From Actinomadura cremea (GTDB lineage Bacteria > Actinomycetota > Actinomycetes > Streptosporangiales > Streptosporangiaceae): DNA of 57,035 nt. The notes under the pieces are model-generated. The model was not told where the DNA came from. It worked only from the letters and a program-made list of their open reading frames with translations, and did not search any database. Where the stretch lies: the NCBI RefSeq assembly GCF_014648495.1, contig NZ_BMRF01000035.1:1-57035 (forward strand). Reading direction: 5' to 3'. Of this stretch, positions 40,547 to 49,154 are shown piece after piece (position 1 is the first letter of the stretch; each line of letters begins with the position of its first letter). Position numbers and translations under genes: made by a program.

Positions 40547-42076
40547 TCAGGAGGTCGCCGCGTCCTTCCAGTACTCGTCCTTGAGCAGGCGCTTGTAGAG
40601 CTTGCCGGTGGGGTGGCGGGGCAGTTCGGCGCGGAAGTCGACCGAACGCGGGCACTTGTAGTGGGCGAGCCGGTCGCGGCAGTAGGCGATCAGCTCGGCC
40701 TCCAGTTCGGGGCCCGCGTCGTCCATGCGGAGGGGCTGGACGACCGCCTTGACGGCCTCGCCCATCTCCGGGTCGGGGACACCGAGGACGGCGACGTCGG
40801 CGACCTTCGGGTGCACGGCGAGGACGTTCTCGGACTCCTGCGGGTAGATGTTCACGCCGCCGCTGATGATCATGTAGGCGCGGCGGTCGGTGAGGTAGAT
40901 GAACCCGTCCTCGTCGACGTAGCCGACGTCGCCGAGGGTGCTCCAGCCGCGTCCCTTCGGGTCGCGGGACGCCGCGGTCTTGCCCTCGTCGCCGTGGTAC
41001 TCGAACGTGGGCCCTTCGCCGAAGTAGAGCGTCCCCGGGGTGCCGGGCGGGACCTCCTCCCCGTCCTCGTCGCACACGTGGACCTGGCCGAGGACGGCGC
41101 GTCCCACGGTGCCCTTGTGGGTCAGCCAGTCCTCGGAGTCGGTGTAGACGAAGCAGTTGCCCTCGGTGCCCGCGTAGTACTCGTGGAGGATCGGCCCCCA
41201 CCAGTCGATCATCCGCTCCTTGACCGGGACGGGGCAGGGCGCGGCGGCGTGCACGGCGGCGCGGAGGCTCGACATGTCGTACCGGGCGCGGGTCTCGTCG
41301 GGAAGCTTCAGCATCCGGATGAACATCGTCGGCACCCACTGGCTGTGCGTGACACCGTACTTCTCGATCGCGGCGAGGGCCTGTTCCGGATCGAATTTCT
41401 CCATCACCACGACGGTGGCGCCGAAGCGCTGGAAGGTGAGGCAGTAGCGCAGCGGGGCGGCGTGGTAGAGCGGCGCCGGGGACAGGTACACCGAGTCGGC
41501 GTCGGGCTGGAACAGCATCGAGATGAGCTGGAACAGGGGGCCGGCCGTGCCCATGGGCTCCTTGCTGAGGGCCGGTTTCACCCCCTTGGGGCGTCCCGTG
41601 GTGCCGGACGAGTAGAGCATGTCGACGCCCTCGCACTCGTCCTCGATGGACGTCGCGGGGTGCGCGGCGACGCGTTCCTCGTAGGACTCGTAGCCGGGGG
41701 CCGTGCCGCCGAGCAGGAGGCGCAGCGGCACGTCCGGCGGGTTCTGCGCGACGGCCGGGATCGACGCGTCCGCGATGAACACCTTGGCCTCGCAGTTGCC
41801 CACGATGTAGGCGACCTCGTCGGGGCCGAGCCGTGAGCTCACGGCCGTGTAGTAGAGCCCGGACCGCTGGGCGGCCCAGGCGATGGCCAGATAGAGCGGA
41901 TGGTTCTCCAGCATGAACGCGATGTGGTCCCCCGGGCGCAGCCCCTCCGCGCGGAGCAGCTGCGCGAGCCGGTTGGACTCCTCGTTCAGTTCCCGGTACG
42001 TGACGGTGCGGCCCGAGCCCGCCATGATCACGGCGGGCTTGTCAGGCGACTGTGCGGCGATCTGCCCCAGGTGCAT
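40547..42076 (-). CDS. Acyl-CoA synthetase (AMP-binding)
   Basis: This 509-residue adenylate-forming enzyme has the P-loop YSSGTTGRPKG (about 155-165), the YAGTEGN substrate/adenine motif, GDVGYVDEDGFIYLTDR, and the C-terminal catalytic Lys in PTGKLYKRLL. It activates a carboxylic acid to acyl-AMP and then acyl-CoA. The length fits fatty or aromatic acyl-CoA ligases of the FadD type. It is monocistronic, but with the many CoA-dependent enzymes here it could feed the catabolic island (weak inference). Confidence 0.92.
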   Translation of the reverse strand: MHLGQIAAQSPDKPAVIMAGSGRTVTYRELNEESNRLAQLLRAEGLRPGDHIAFMLENHPLYLAIAWAAQRSGLYYTAVSSRLGPDEVAYIVGNCEAKVFIADASIPAVAQNPPDVPLRLLLGGTAPGYESYEERVAAHPATSIEDECEGVDMLYSSGTTGRPKGVKPALSKEPMGTAGPLFQLISMLFQPDADSVYLSPAPLYHAAPLRYCLTFQRFGATVVVMEKFDPEQALAAIEKYGVTHSQWVPTMFIRMLKLPDETRARYDMSSLRAAVHAAAPCPVPVKERMIDWWGPILHEYYAGTEGNCFVYTDSEDWLTHKGTVGRAVLGQVHVCDEDGEEVPPGTPGTLYFGEGPTFEYHGDEGKTAASRDPKGRGWSTLGDVGYVDEDGFIYLTDRRAYMIISGGVNIYPQESENVLAVHPKVADVAVLGVPDPEMGEAVKAVVQPLRMDDAGPELEAELIAYCRDRLAHYKCPRSVDFRAELPRHPTGKLYKRLLKDEYWKDAATS

Positions 42077-42122
42077 AACCGCACGTTAGCGGGCCGCATC
42101 CGCGAATGGAATGGGATTCGGT

Positions 42123-42371
42123 TTATTCGGCCAGGCAGACGAGCATGTGGTCGAAGTCACCGTCCTTGGCTCCGCCGACGAACGCCTCCACCTCCTCGCG
42201 CGTGTAGACGAGGACGGCCCCCTCGGGGTCCCGGGAGTTGCGCACGGCGATGTCCCCGCTGGGGAGTTCGGCCATCTCGACGCAGTTGCCGCTCGGATTG
42301 CTCCGCCGGCTCTTCTGCCAGACGAGTCCGCTGCGGCTCGCGCCGCCGGGCGGAATCTGGTGGCCGTTCAT
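42123..42371 (-). CDS. DUF397 protein
   Basis: This 82-residue DUF397 protein has the family line LVWQKSRRSNPSGNCVEMAELPSGDIAVRNSRDPEGAVLVYTREEVEAFVGGAKDGDFD. GAGGGGG before the ATG decides the start over a frame that continues upstream through the repeat region. DUF397 genes normally stand with a Scr1/WhiJ-type XRE regulator and often an anti-sigma-like ATPase. Here the ATPase is divergent, but no XRE gene is seen. Confidence 0.92.
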   Translation of the reverse strand: MNGHQIPPGGASRSGLVWQKSRRSNPSGNCVEMAELPSGDIAVRNSRDPEGAVLVYTREEVEAFVGGAKDGDFDHMLVCLAE

Positions 42372-42454
42372 CTTTGCCCCCTCTAGGCGTGTCCGCCTCC
42401 CCGAAGGAAGGCCGCGATCTCGCCCCACCCCACACCATGGTACGAGATGCACGT

Positions 42455-42510
42455 GCATTCGGTCTTGCATTCGTTCTTGCACCCGTTCGTGCAGACGGTC
42501 TTGCATCTGC
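42455..42510. repeat. 12-bp degenerate tandem repeat, 4.5 copies
   Basis: Units read GCATTCGGTCTT, GCATTCGTTCTT, GCACCCGTTCGT, GCAGACGGTCTT and a partial GCATCTGC. They lie in the 206-base divergent region between the DUF397 and HATPase genes. An array of spaced sites for a dimeric regulator is possible. In one minus-strand frame the units encode a Cys every fourth residue, and in another a (M/V)Q(D/E)R helix repeat. Confidence 0.7.
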
Positions 42511-42577
42511 ACGGCTTGGGGAGCAAGATAGCGAACGCTCGCCGGTGACCAACCCGCTCGCCTCTGAGGTTCACACC

Positions 42578-43285
42578 ATGACCGTTGACCAGGCAGACGA
42601 CGTCGCGGCGCACGCCGCCAGGCACGGCGCCCTCCACGGCGCCACGGAGGCCCTACGGCCGCGCAGCGCCGCGGCCGGGCACGTGCCCTGGCCGGACGCG
42701 CCGGCGCCTGCGCACGTGCCCGCGAACGCCCGCTCCGTACCCGGCGTCCCGGCGCCCGACCCCGGCCTCGCCGGACGCTGGCCCACGCCGCACGAGGGCG
42801 TCCCGCGCACGGCGCGGCGCGTCCTGCCCGCGGAGATCACCGCGCCCCGGGCCGCGCGCGAGTTCGCCGCGGCGACGCTCCGCGCGTGGGGCGTGGAGGA
42901 CGACGCCGAAGACATCGTCGTCACCGTGTCGGAACTGGTCACCAACGCCCTGCGGCACGGCCTGGAGGGGCTCCCGCAGCCCCTGCCGCGGCGCCCGATC
43001 CAGCTCGTGCTGATCGGCCACCGGCGGCGCCTCGTCGTGGCGGTGACCGACCCGAGCGGGCGCGCGCCCGAGCCCGTGACGGTCGACCCCGACCGGTTCG
43101 TCGAGGGCGGCCGGGGCCTGCTGGTGGTGGGCGCGGTCAGCGACGCCTGGGGCTGGGCGCCGCTCGCGACCGGCGGGAAGTCGGTGTGGGCGGCCTTCGC
43201 CCGGAGGGTCAGCCCTCCGGAACCGGAAGGACCGCGGGCTGCGCGTCCGCCGCACGCTCCCGCTCCGGACGCTCCAGCTCACTGA
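42578..43285 (+). CDS. Anti-sigma-factor-like ATP-binding protein (HATPase)
   Basis: This 235-residue protein has a disordered Ala/Pro-rich 80-residue N-terminus, then a GHKL domain: [37 protein letters not shown] (N-box), [13 protein letters not shown] (G1), and [20 protein letters not shown] (G2). It resembles RsbW/SpoIIAB-type kinases linked to DUF397 and BldB-like systems in actinobacteria. GAGG precedes the ATG. Its C-terminal 77 coding bases overlap the convergent otsA gene. Confidence 0.9.
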   Translation: MTVDQADDVAAHAARHGALHGATEALRPRSAAAGHVPWPDAPAPAHVPANARSVPGVPAPDPGLAGRWPTPHEGVPRTARRVLPAEITAPRAAREFAAATLRAWGVEDDAEDIVVTVSELVTNALRHGLEGLPQPLPRRPIQLVLIGHRRRLVVAVTDPSGRAPEPVTVDPDRFVEGGRGLLVVGAVSDAWGWAPLATGGKSVWAAFARRVSPPEPEGPRAARPPHAPAPDAPAH

Positions 43286-44651
43286 GGAAGGCGTGGGCCC
43301 AGCGGTCCACGTCGTGCTCGAGGACGCGGCGGCGCATCGAGCGCATCCGCCGGGCCAGCTCGGCGGGCTCGGCGGCGAGCGCGTCCAGGAGGCGCTCCTT
43401 GAGGCCGTCGATGTCGTAGGGGTTGACCAGGAAGGCGCCGCGCTTGAGCTCGTCGGCGGCGCCGGTGAACTCGCTCAGCACCAGGGCGCCGCGCAGGTCG
43501 GCGCGGCAGGCGACGTACTCCTTGGCGACGAGGTTCATGCCGTCCCGCAGCGGGGTGACGACCATCACGTCAGCGGCGAGGTAGAGTGCGGCGAGCTCGG
43601 CACGGTCGTACGAATTGTGCATATAGTGCACGACCGGAAACCCGATCTCGCCGTACTCGCCGTTGATCCGGCCGACCTCCTGCTCGATCTCCTCGCGGAG
43701 GAGCTGGTACTGCTCGACACGCTCGCGGCTCGGCGTCGCGATCTGCACGAACACGGCCTCGCCCGGCTTGAGGTGGCCGTCCTCGAACAGCTCCCCGAAG
43801 GCCTCGAGCCGCTGCCTGATGCCCTTGGTGTAGTCGAGCCGGTCGACGCCCAGCAGGAGCGTGGAGTCGCCGAGGTCGCGGCGGAGCTCCCGGGCCCGTT
43901 CCAGCACCTCCGGACGGGCCACGAGTTCGTCCAGCTCGCTGACGTCCACCGAGATCGGGAACGCTCGGGCGCGGACGACGCGGCCGTCCCACAGGACGTC
44001 CTGCTTGACGTTCCGGGTGTCCAGCAGCCGCTTGCAGAGCCGCACGAAGTTCGCGGCGGCGCCCGGCAGCTGGAAGCCGACCAGGTCGGCGCCGAGCAGC
44101 CCCTCCAGGATCCGGCGCCGCCACGGAAGCTGCCAGAACAGCTCCACCGGCGGGAACGGGATGTGGAGGAAGAACCCGATGCGCAGGTCGGGACGCAGGT
44201 CCCGCAGCATGGCCGGGACCAGCTGGAGCTGGTAGTCCTGCACCCAGACGATGCCGTCCTCGGCGGCGACCTCCGCCGCCGCCTCCGCGAAACGCCGGTT
44301 GACCCGCACGTAGGCGTCCCACATCGCGCGGTCGTACACGGGCGTCGCCACGACGTCGTGGTACAGCGGCCACAGCGTGGCGTTCGAGAACCCCTCGTAG
44401 TACAGCTCGACGTCCTCGGCCGACTGCGAGATGGGGACGAGCGACATGCCGTCCTCCTCGAACGGCTCGAGCCGCTCGTCCGGCGCCCCGGTCCACCCGA
44501 TCCACGTGCCGTTGCGGCGCCGCATGACCGGCGCGATCGCGCTGACCAGCCCGCCGGGACTCCGCCGCCACCGCGGTTCGCCGTCCGCTCCGACGATCCG
44601 GTCGACCGGAAGCCGGTTGGCCACCACCACGAACTCACTACCCCGCGCCAC
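43209..44651 (-). CDS. otsA: Trehalose-6-phosphate synthase
   Basis: This 480-residue GT20 enzyme has the N-terminal [82 protein letters not shown] and the late [11 protein letters not shown]. It makes trehalose-6-phosphate from UDP-glucose (or another NDP-glucose) and glucose-6-phosphate for osmotic and stress protection. The start is a GTG after GGAGAGGCGGG. No phosphatase gene (otsB) is adjacent in the window. Confidence 0.96.
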   Translation of the reverse strand: MARGSEFVVVANRLPVDRIVGADGEPRWRRSPGGLVSAIAPVMRRRNGTWIGWTGAPDERLEPFEEDGMSLVPISQSAEDVELYYEGFSNATLWPLYHDVVATPVYDRAMWDAYVRVNRRFAEAAAEVAAEDGIVWVQDYQLQLVPAMLRDLRPDLRIGFFLHIPFPPVELFWQLPWRRRILEGLLGADLVGFQLPGAAANFVRLCKRLLDTRNVKQDVLWDGRVVRARAFPISVDVSELDELVARPEVLERARELRRDLGDSTLLLGVDRLDYTKGIRQRLEAFGELFEDGHLKPGEAVFVQIATPSRERVEQYQLLREEIEQEVGRINGEYGEIGFPVVHYMHNSYDRAELAALYLAADVMVVTPLRDGMNLVAKEYVACRADLRGALVLSEFTGAADELKRGAFLVNPYDIDGLKERLLDALAAEPAELARRMRSMRRRVLEHDVDRWAHAFLSELERPERERAADAQPAVLPVPEG

Positions 44652-45016
44652 CTGCGACCCGCCTCTCCAGGAACCTCAATGATCACCATGCCCAGAAACG
44701 GTCATCGGGAACATCTTGTCACTTCGACGCAAAGAGATCGTGACAGGAAAAGGACGCTGTCAGGATCGCGGGACCGCCCGTGACCGGGATTGGAGCGGGC
44801 CACATCCCTTTCGCGCCAGGTGACCGATGTTTACCGGGTCGTCACCTTCACCGGTCGTTCCTTACGGAAATGTGACCCAGATCACACAGTGTTAATGGCG
44901 CGCGGCGAGATGATCGGCCCGCCGGAGGGGCGGCCGGGTGAGCGCGAGGCCGCTTCACGGGCCGCGAAAGCGGGCCCCGCGCGAGGTCGCGCGAGGCCCG
45001 CCGGGCGGCGCCGCGG
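44652..45016. other. 365-base intergenic region upstream of otsA
   Basis: No gene is seen. The left third is AT-richer and must hold the otsA promoter. The right end has a strong hairpin that ends the DoxX gene. No riboswitch-like or repeated element was recognised. Confidence 0.5.
44969..45000. terminator. Hairpin terminator after DoxX gene
   Basis: GCGGGCC pairs with GGCCCGC and, inside, CGCGCGA with TCGCGCG, with one unpaired C and A facing each other. The 14-bp stem lies 17 bases past the DoxX stop on its reading strand. Confidence 0.65.
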
Positions 45017-45481
45017 TCAGGCGGGCGCGCCCTCGCGTTCCGGGGTGCCGGACGTGCGGCGCCGTCCGCCCCAGAGGACGGCGTCCAGCGAGAACCGGCC
45101 CGCGCCCGTCAGCGCCAGCAGGAGGGCGGCAGCGCCGAGGACGAGCACGAACTCGTAGCCGCCGTCGCTCGCGAAGAATCCGGCGTCCTTGTGGACGAAC
45201 CAGAACGCGCCGGCCATGTTCGCGGCGAGCAGCACGCCGACGACCGGGACGAGGACGCCCGCGATCAGCGCGGCGCCGCCGAGCAGTTCCAGCCAGGTCG
45301 CGAACGTCGCGGCGGCGCCGGGCAGCGGGATGCCGGCGCCGTCGAACATCGCGGTGACGCCGGCGTGCCCGGTGTCGTTGAGCTTCTGCCAGCCGTGCGC
45401 GACGAACACCACGCCGAGGACCAGACGGCCGATGAGAAGCCCGGCGTGGAGCAGGTCGGGGTGTCGGCGAGACGGGAGCAT
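45017..45481 (-). CDS. DoxX-family membrane protein
   Basis: This 154-residue DoxX protein has four hydrophobic segments and GRLVLGVVFVAHGWQKL at the N-terminus, then TWLELLGGAALIAGVLVPVVGVLLAANM and DGGYEFVLVLGAAALLLALTGAGRFSLD. GGAGAG precedes the ATG. It is divergent from a MarR gene, with two palindromes between, so it is probably MarR-controlled. DoxX proteins under MarR control are often linked to oxidative or quinone/thiol stress. Confidence 0.9.
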   Translation of the reverse strand: MLPSRRHPDLLHAGLLIGRLVLGVVFVAHGWQKLNDTGHAGVTAMFDGAGIPLPGAAATFATWLELLGGAALIAGVLVPVVGVLLAANMAGAFWFVHKDAGFFASDGGYEFVLVLGAAALLLALTGAGRFSLDAVLWGGRRRTSGTPEREGAPA

Positions 45482-45494
45482 GTCTCTCCTCTGC

Positions 45495-45514
45495 TTGAAG
45501 GTTCAAATATGAAC
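45495..45514. promoter_or_regulatory. Overlapping palindromes, candidate MarR operator 1
   Basis: TTGAA-GG-TTCAA and GTTCA-AATA-TGAAC overlap immediately upstream of the DoxX start. TTGAA/TTCAA half-sites are common in MarR operators. Confidence 0.6.
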
Positions 45515-45542
45515 TAACGGAACGCTACCAGAGGTGGTTGAA

Positions 45543-45559
45543 TTCCAGACCATCTGGAA
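45543..45559. promoter_or_regulatory. TTCCAGA-CCA-TCTGGAA palindrome, candidate MarR operator 2
   Basis: This is a perfect 7-bp-arm palindrome, 36 bases before the MarR start. Its sequence differs from the DoxX-proximal site, so two factors or two affinities may be involved. Confidence 0.5.
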
Positions 45560-45595
45560 ACCTCAGGACGGACACGGGCCAACTAGAATCGCCGC

Positions 45596-46057
45596 ATGAG
45601 CGATGCGGGGGATCCGCTCGGCGACTCGGAGATGCGCGCCTGGATGGCCTTCCTCGCCGCCGGGCACCTCATGGAGCACGAGGTCGAACGGCAGCTGAAG
45701 CGCGACGCGGGGCTCACGCACCCCGAGTTCGAGGTGCTGATCCGGCTGGAGTGGGCCGAGGGCGGACGGCTGCGCATGTCCGACCTCGCCCGCCAGGTGA
45801 TGATCTCCAAGAGCCGCCTGACCTACCAGGTCACGCAGCTGGAACGGGCCGGGCTGGTGCGGCGCACCGGCTGCGAGACCGACCGGCGCTCGGTGTGGGC
45901 GGAGCTGACGGACGAGGGCGAGGCCGCGCTGCGGCGCGCCCGTCCGGGGCACCGGCGCGTCGTCCGGGAGTCGCTGATCGGCGTGCTGTCCCGCGAGGAG
46001 ATCGACCTGCTCGGGGACGCGCTCGGCCGCGTCGCCGACCGCCTGCGGAACCGGTAG
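45596..46057 (+). CDS. MarR-family transcriptional regulator
   Basis: This 153-residue protein has the MarR winged helix: LTHPEFEVLIRLEWAEGGRLRMSDLARQVMISKSRLTYQVTQLERAGLVRRTGCETDRRSVWAELTDEGEAALRRARP. Size and layout are ordinary. It probably represses its own promoter and the divergent DoxX gene. The FAD oxidoreductase gene starts one base after its stop and is likely part of the same transcript. Confidence 0.94.
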   Translation: MSDAGDPLGDSEMRAWMAFLAAGHLMEHEVERQLKRDAGLTHPEFEVLIRLEWAEGGRLRMSDLARQVMISKSRLTYQVTQLERAGLVRRTGCETDRRSVWAELTDEGEAALRRARPGHRRVVRESLIGVLSREEIDLLGDALGRVADRLRNR

Positions 46058-46058
46058 C

Positions 46059-47204
46059 GTGCGCGACTTCGGGGGGATCGTCGAGCGCTCCCCGGCGCGC
46101 GTCGTCCGCCCCGGGTCGGCCGCGGAGGTCGCCGCCGCGCTGCGGGAGGCCGCCGCGGACGGGCTGGACGCCGTCCCGCGCGGCCTCGGGCACTCCGCCT
46201 TCGGGCAGTCGCTCACCGGGGGCGTCTCCCTCGACATGCGCGGGCTCGCCGGCGTCCACGCGATCGGCACCGGCGCCGGGCGGGTCGGCGGGGCACCGGC
46301 CGCGCACGCGGTCGTGGCCGCCGGGACGACCTGGCGGGAGGTCCTCGACGCGACGCTGCCCCACGGCCTCGCGCCGCCCGTGCTGACCGACCACCTCGAC
46401 GTCACCGTCGGCGGGTCGCTGTCGGCGGGCGGCGTCGGCGGCACCTCGCACCGCCACGGCCTGCAGGCCGCGAACGTCGCGTCGCTCGAGGTCGTCCGGA
46501 CCGGGCGCGGCCCGGTGGAGTGCTCCCCCGGCGTCCGGCCGGAGCTGTTCGACGCGGTGCGGGCGGGCCTCGGACGGCACGGCGTCATCACCCGGGCCAC
46601 GCTGCGCCTCGTTCCCGTCCCCGACCGGGTGCTGAGCTGCACGATCCCGTGCCGCGACGCCGCCGACCTGCTGCGCGTGCAGCGCGAGTCGCGGGCCGAG
46701 CACGTCTCCGGGCAGGCCAAGCCGGCGGACGGCGGCGGGTGGCGCTACGAGGCCAAGGCGGTGCTGCACGACGGCGCGCCGCCGCCCGGGACGGCCGAGG
46801 CGGAGTGGTTGCCCTACCTCGACTTCGCCGACCGCCTCCGCCCGGACGTGACGGAGCTCGTCGCGCTCGGCGAGTGGGCGCGCCCGCACCCGTGGGGCAT
46901 GGTGTTCGTGCCCGGGGACCGCGCCGCCGCCGCCATCGAGGCCGAACTGCGCGCGACGGACCCGGCCGGCGTGGGGCTCAGCGGCGTCGTCCTGATCAAG
47001 GCGCTGCGCACCGGACGCGTGCCCGGCCTCGCCGTCCCGCCCGATCCCGTCCTGCTCGGGATGCTGCGGACGGCCTCGCCCGGCTGCGCGTCCGTCCCCG
47101 CGATGCTCGCCGCCAACCGCGCGCTCCTCGACCGGGCCCGCGCCGCCGGCGGCACCCGCTATCCCGTCGACGCGGTCGAGGACGGGACGTCCGGGCGGGG
47201 GTGA
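46059..47204 (+). CDS. FAD-binding oxidase (FAD_binding_4 / cytokinin-dehydrogenase-like)
   Basis: This 381-residue flavoprotein has the PCMH FAD-binding domain: RVVRPGSAAEVAAALREAA, VPRGLGHSAFGQSLTGGVSLDMRGL, GTTWREVLDATLPHGLAPPVLTDHLDVTVGGSLSAGGVGGTSHRHG. The C-terminal substrate domain is shorter than in plant cytokinin dehydrogenases. It would oxidise an amine or alcohol with O2 or another acceptor. The GTG start lies one base after the MarR stop, suggesting co-regulation with the DoxX/MarR switch. Confidence 0.86.
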   Translation: MRDFGGIVERSPARVVRPGSAAEVAAALREAAADGLDAVPRGLGHSAFGQSLTGGVSLDMRGLAGVHAIGTGAGRVGGAPAAHAVVAAGTTWREVLDATLPHGLAPPVLTDHLDVTVGGSLSAGGVGGTSHRHGLQAANVASLEVVRTGRGPVECSPGVRPELFDAVRAGLGRHGVITRATLRLVPVPDRVLSCTIPCRDAADLLRVQRESRAEHVSGQAKPADGGGWRYEAKAVLHDGAPPPGTAEAEWLPYLDFADRLRPDVTELVALGEWARPHPWGMVFVPGDRAAAAIEAELRATDPAGVGLSGVVLIKALRTGRVPGLAVPPDPVLLGMLRTASPGCASVPAMLAANRALLDRARAAGGTRYPVDAVEDGTSGRG

Positions 47205-47226
47205 CGCGCGGACGCGGGACGGACGG

Positions 47227-47871
47227 TCACGACTGCAGGTAGCGCAGGACCGCCAGCACGCGGCGGCTGTACCCGGCGGCGTCCGACAGGCCGAGCTTGT
47301 CGAAGATCGCGTTGACGTGCTTCTCCACGGCGCTCTGCGAGACGTGCAGGTGCGCGGCGATCGACCCGTTCGTGTGCCCCTGCGCCATGTGGTCGAGGAC
47401 GTCGCGTTCGCGCGGCGTCAGCCGGGCCAGCGGGTCGGCGTGCGTGCTGTGCGCCAGCAGCCGCCGCACCACCTCGGGGTCGAACGCGGCGCCGCCCGCC
47501 GCGACCCGGTCGAGGGCGTCGAGGAACTCGTCGACCTGCGCGACCCGGTCCTTGAGCAGGTAGCCGACGCCGGCCGTGTCCGCGGTGATCAGTTCGGCGG
47601 CGTAGCGCTTCTCCACGTACTGGGACAGGACGAGCACGCCGACGCGCGGCCACCGGCGGCGGATCTCCAGTGCGGCGCGCAGCCCCTCGTCGGTGTGCGT
47701 GGGCGGCATCCGGACGTCCACGACGACGACGTCGGGCGGCGCCGCCGCCACGGCGGCGAGCAGCGCGTCGCCGTCGCCGACGGCCGCGGCGACCTCGTGC
47801 CCCTCCTCGGCCAGCAGCCGCACCAGGCCCTCACGCAGGAGGGTGGAGTCCTCCGCGAGCATCACGCGCAC
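47227..47871 (-). CDS. NarL/LuxR-family response regulator
   Basis: This 214-residue response regulator has a receiver domain (VMLAEDSTLLREGLVRLLAEE, phospho-acceptor Asp in VVVDVRMP, late Lys in LLKDR) and a C-terminal LuxR helix-turn-helix (LTPRERDVLDHMAQGHTNGSIAAHLHVSQSAVEKHVNAIFDKL). The GTG with GGAGC before it overlaps the histidine kinase end by 10 bases. It pairs with that kinase; the target genes are unknown. Confidence 0.94.
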   Translation of the reverse strand: MRVMLAEDSTLLREGLVRLLAEEGHEVAAAVGDGDALLAAVAAAPPDVVVVDVRMPPTHTDEGLRAALEIRRRWPRVGVLVLSQYVEKRYAAELITADTAGVGYLLKDRVAQVDEFLDALDRVAAGGAAFDPEVVRRLLAHSTHADPLARLTPRERDVLDHMAQGHTNGSIAAHLHVSQSAVEKHVNAIFDKLGLSDAAGYSRRVLAVLRYLQS

Positions 47872-49154
47872 GGCAGCTCCGCGGTGATCACGGTGGGGCC
47901 GCCGGGCGGGCTGTGCACGGCGAACGTCCCGTCGAGCGCGGCGACCCGGCGGGCGAGCCCGGCCAGACCGCCGCCGCCGGGGTCGGCTCCCCCGGTCCCG
48001 TCGTCCTCGACGCGCACGTCGATCCTCCCGTTCCGTTCCGCCACGTCGACGCGGACGCGCCGGGCGCCGGAGTGCTTGGCGGCGTTGGTGACGGCCTCGC
48101 AGACGACGAAGTACGCGGCGGTCTCCACCGGGTGCGGGGGCCGTCCGGGGAGGGCGCAGTCCATCGTCACCGGCACCGCGGACCGCTCCGCGACCGTCTC
48201 CAGCGCCGCCCGCAGGCCCTCGCCGTCGAGCGCCGCCGGGAACACGCGCCACGCCACCTCGCGCAGGTCCTCCAGGGCGCGCCGCGACTCCTCGTGCGCC
48301 TGCCGCAGCAGTTCGGCGGACCGGTCGGCGTCGCCCGCGCGGCGGGCCCGGCCGATCAGCATGCCGAGGGCGACGAGCCGCTGCTGGACGCCGTCGTGCA
48401 GGTCGCGCTCGATCCGGCGGCGCTCGTCGTCGACCGCGTCCACCACCTGCGCGCGGGTCACCCGCAGTTCGGCGATGCGGCGCCGGTAGGCGTCCAGCGG
48501 GCTCGGGCCGAGACGGCGGCGCGCGACCCGCCGCTCCAGCGCGACGACCCCGGCCAGGCCCTGGAGGGCGACGAACAGCAGCACCGCGCCCACGAGGAAC
48601 GTGTAGACGACGATCCAGAGGTGCGGCGGGATGCCGTCCAGGTACTCGCCGGTGATCCACCAGCTCGTCAGGAGGCCGGCGCCCAAGCCCGCGCCGTAGC
48701 CGATCAGCACCAGGATCGTCCCGCCGAGGAGCCCGATCGGTGCGCGCAGCGCCAGGTAGGCGAGCGCGCGGCCGGGACCGTCCGCGGCCGGGCTCTGCTC
48801 GGCGAGGAAGGTCGCGAGCCGGCGGCGCTCCAGCTCCGTGAGGCCCCGGGCGGCGGCGGCGACGGCCTCCGGCAGCGGGCGGCGGCCGCGCGAGGCCATC
48901 AGCGAGAACGGGGCCAGCACGGCCGTCACCAGCAGGAAGGCGATCTCCGCGACGGCGGTCAGGGTGCCGAGAACGAGCCCGGCGAACGCACGTGCCGCCG
49001 TCCGGACGGCGGTACCTCGTCCGGCCGCACGTGCTTCGGGCGTGCTCGCGCGAGCGGTGCCACCGTCGGACGCGCTCCGGTCGGCGAGGCGGCGATGGAG
49101 GTCGTCCCGGCCGGTGTCATGGACCGTGACGTCGTCAGAAGGCGGTGTGATCAC
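47862..49154 (-). CDS. NarL-type sensor histidine kinase
   Basis: This kinase of about 430 residues has several hydrophobic segments: one near residue 60, where AGLVLGTLTAVAEIAFLLVTAVLAPFSLM stands, and two more around 160-220. It carries HisKA_3 with the phospho-His in ERRRIERDLHDGVQQRLVALGM and a HATPase (VCEAVTNAAKHSGARRVRV, then GGGGLAGLARRVAALDG). The start is uncertain between GTG codons at 49154 and 49205. Either overlaps the DedA gene end. DedA, kinase and response regulator thus form one operon. Confidence 0.9.
   Translation of the reverse strand: MITPPSDDVTVHDTGRDDLHRRLADRSASDGGTARASTPEARAAGRGTAVRTAARAFAGLVLGTLTAVAEIAFLLVTAVLAPFSLMASRGRRPLPEAVAAAARGLTELERRRLATFLAEQSPAADGPGRALAYLALRAPIGLLGGTILVLIGYGAGLGAGLLTSWWITGEYLDGIPPHLWIVVYTFLVGAVLLFVALQGLAGVVALERRVARRRLGPSPLDAYRRRIAELRVTRAQVVDAVDDERRRIERDLHDGVQQRLVALGMLIGRARRAGDADRSAELLRQAHEESRRALEDLREVAWRVFPAALDGEGLRAALETVAERSAVPVTMDCALPGRPPHPVETAAYFVVCEAVTNAAKHSGARRVRVDVAERNGRIDVRVEDDGTGGADPGGGGLAGLARRVAALDGTFAVHSPPGGPTVITAELPCA

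Noticed and set aside
42455-42510. The tandem repeats as a CRISPR array
   Set aside because: Units are 12 bases, directly adjacent and degenerate, with no spacers and no cas genes nearby.
42383-42637. An 84-residue Cys-rich minus-strand frame as a metallothionein- or RiPP-like gene
   Set aside because: The Cys pattern arises from the 12-bp DNA repeats, there is no internal ATG or convincing ribosome site before the Cys part, and the frame overlaps the supported start of the HATPase gene. It is kept only as part of a finding.
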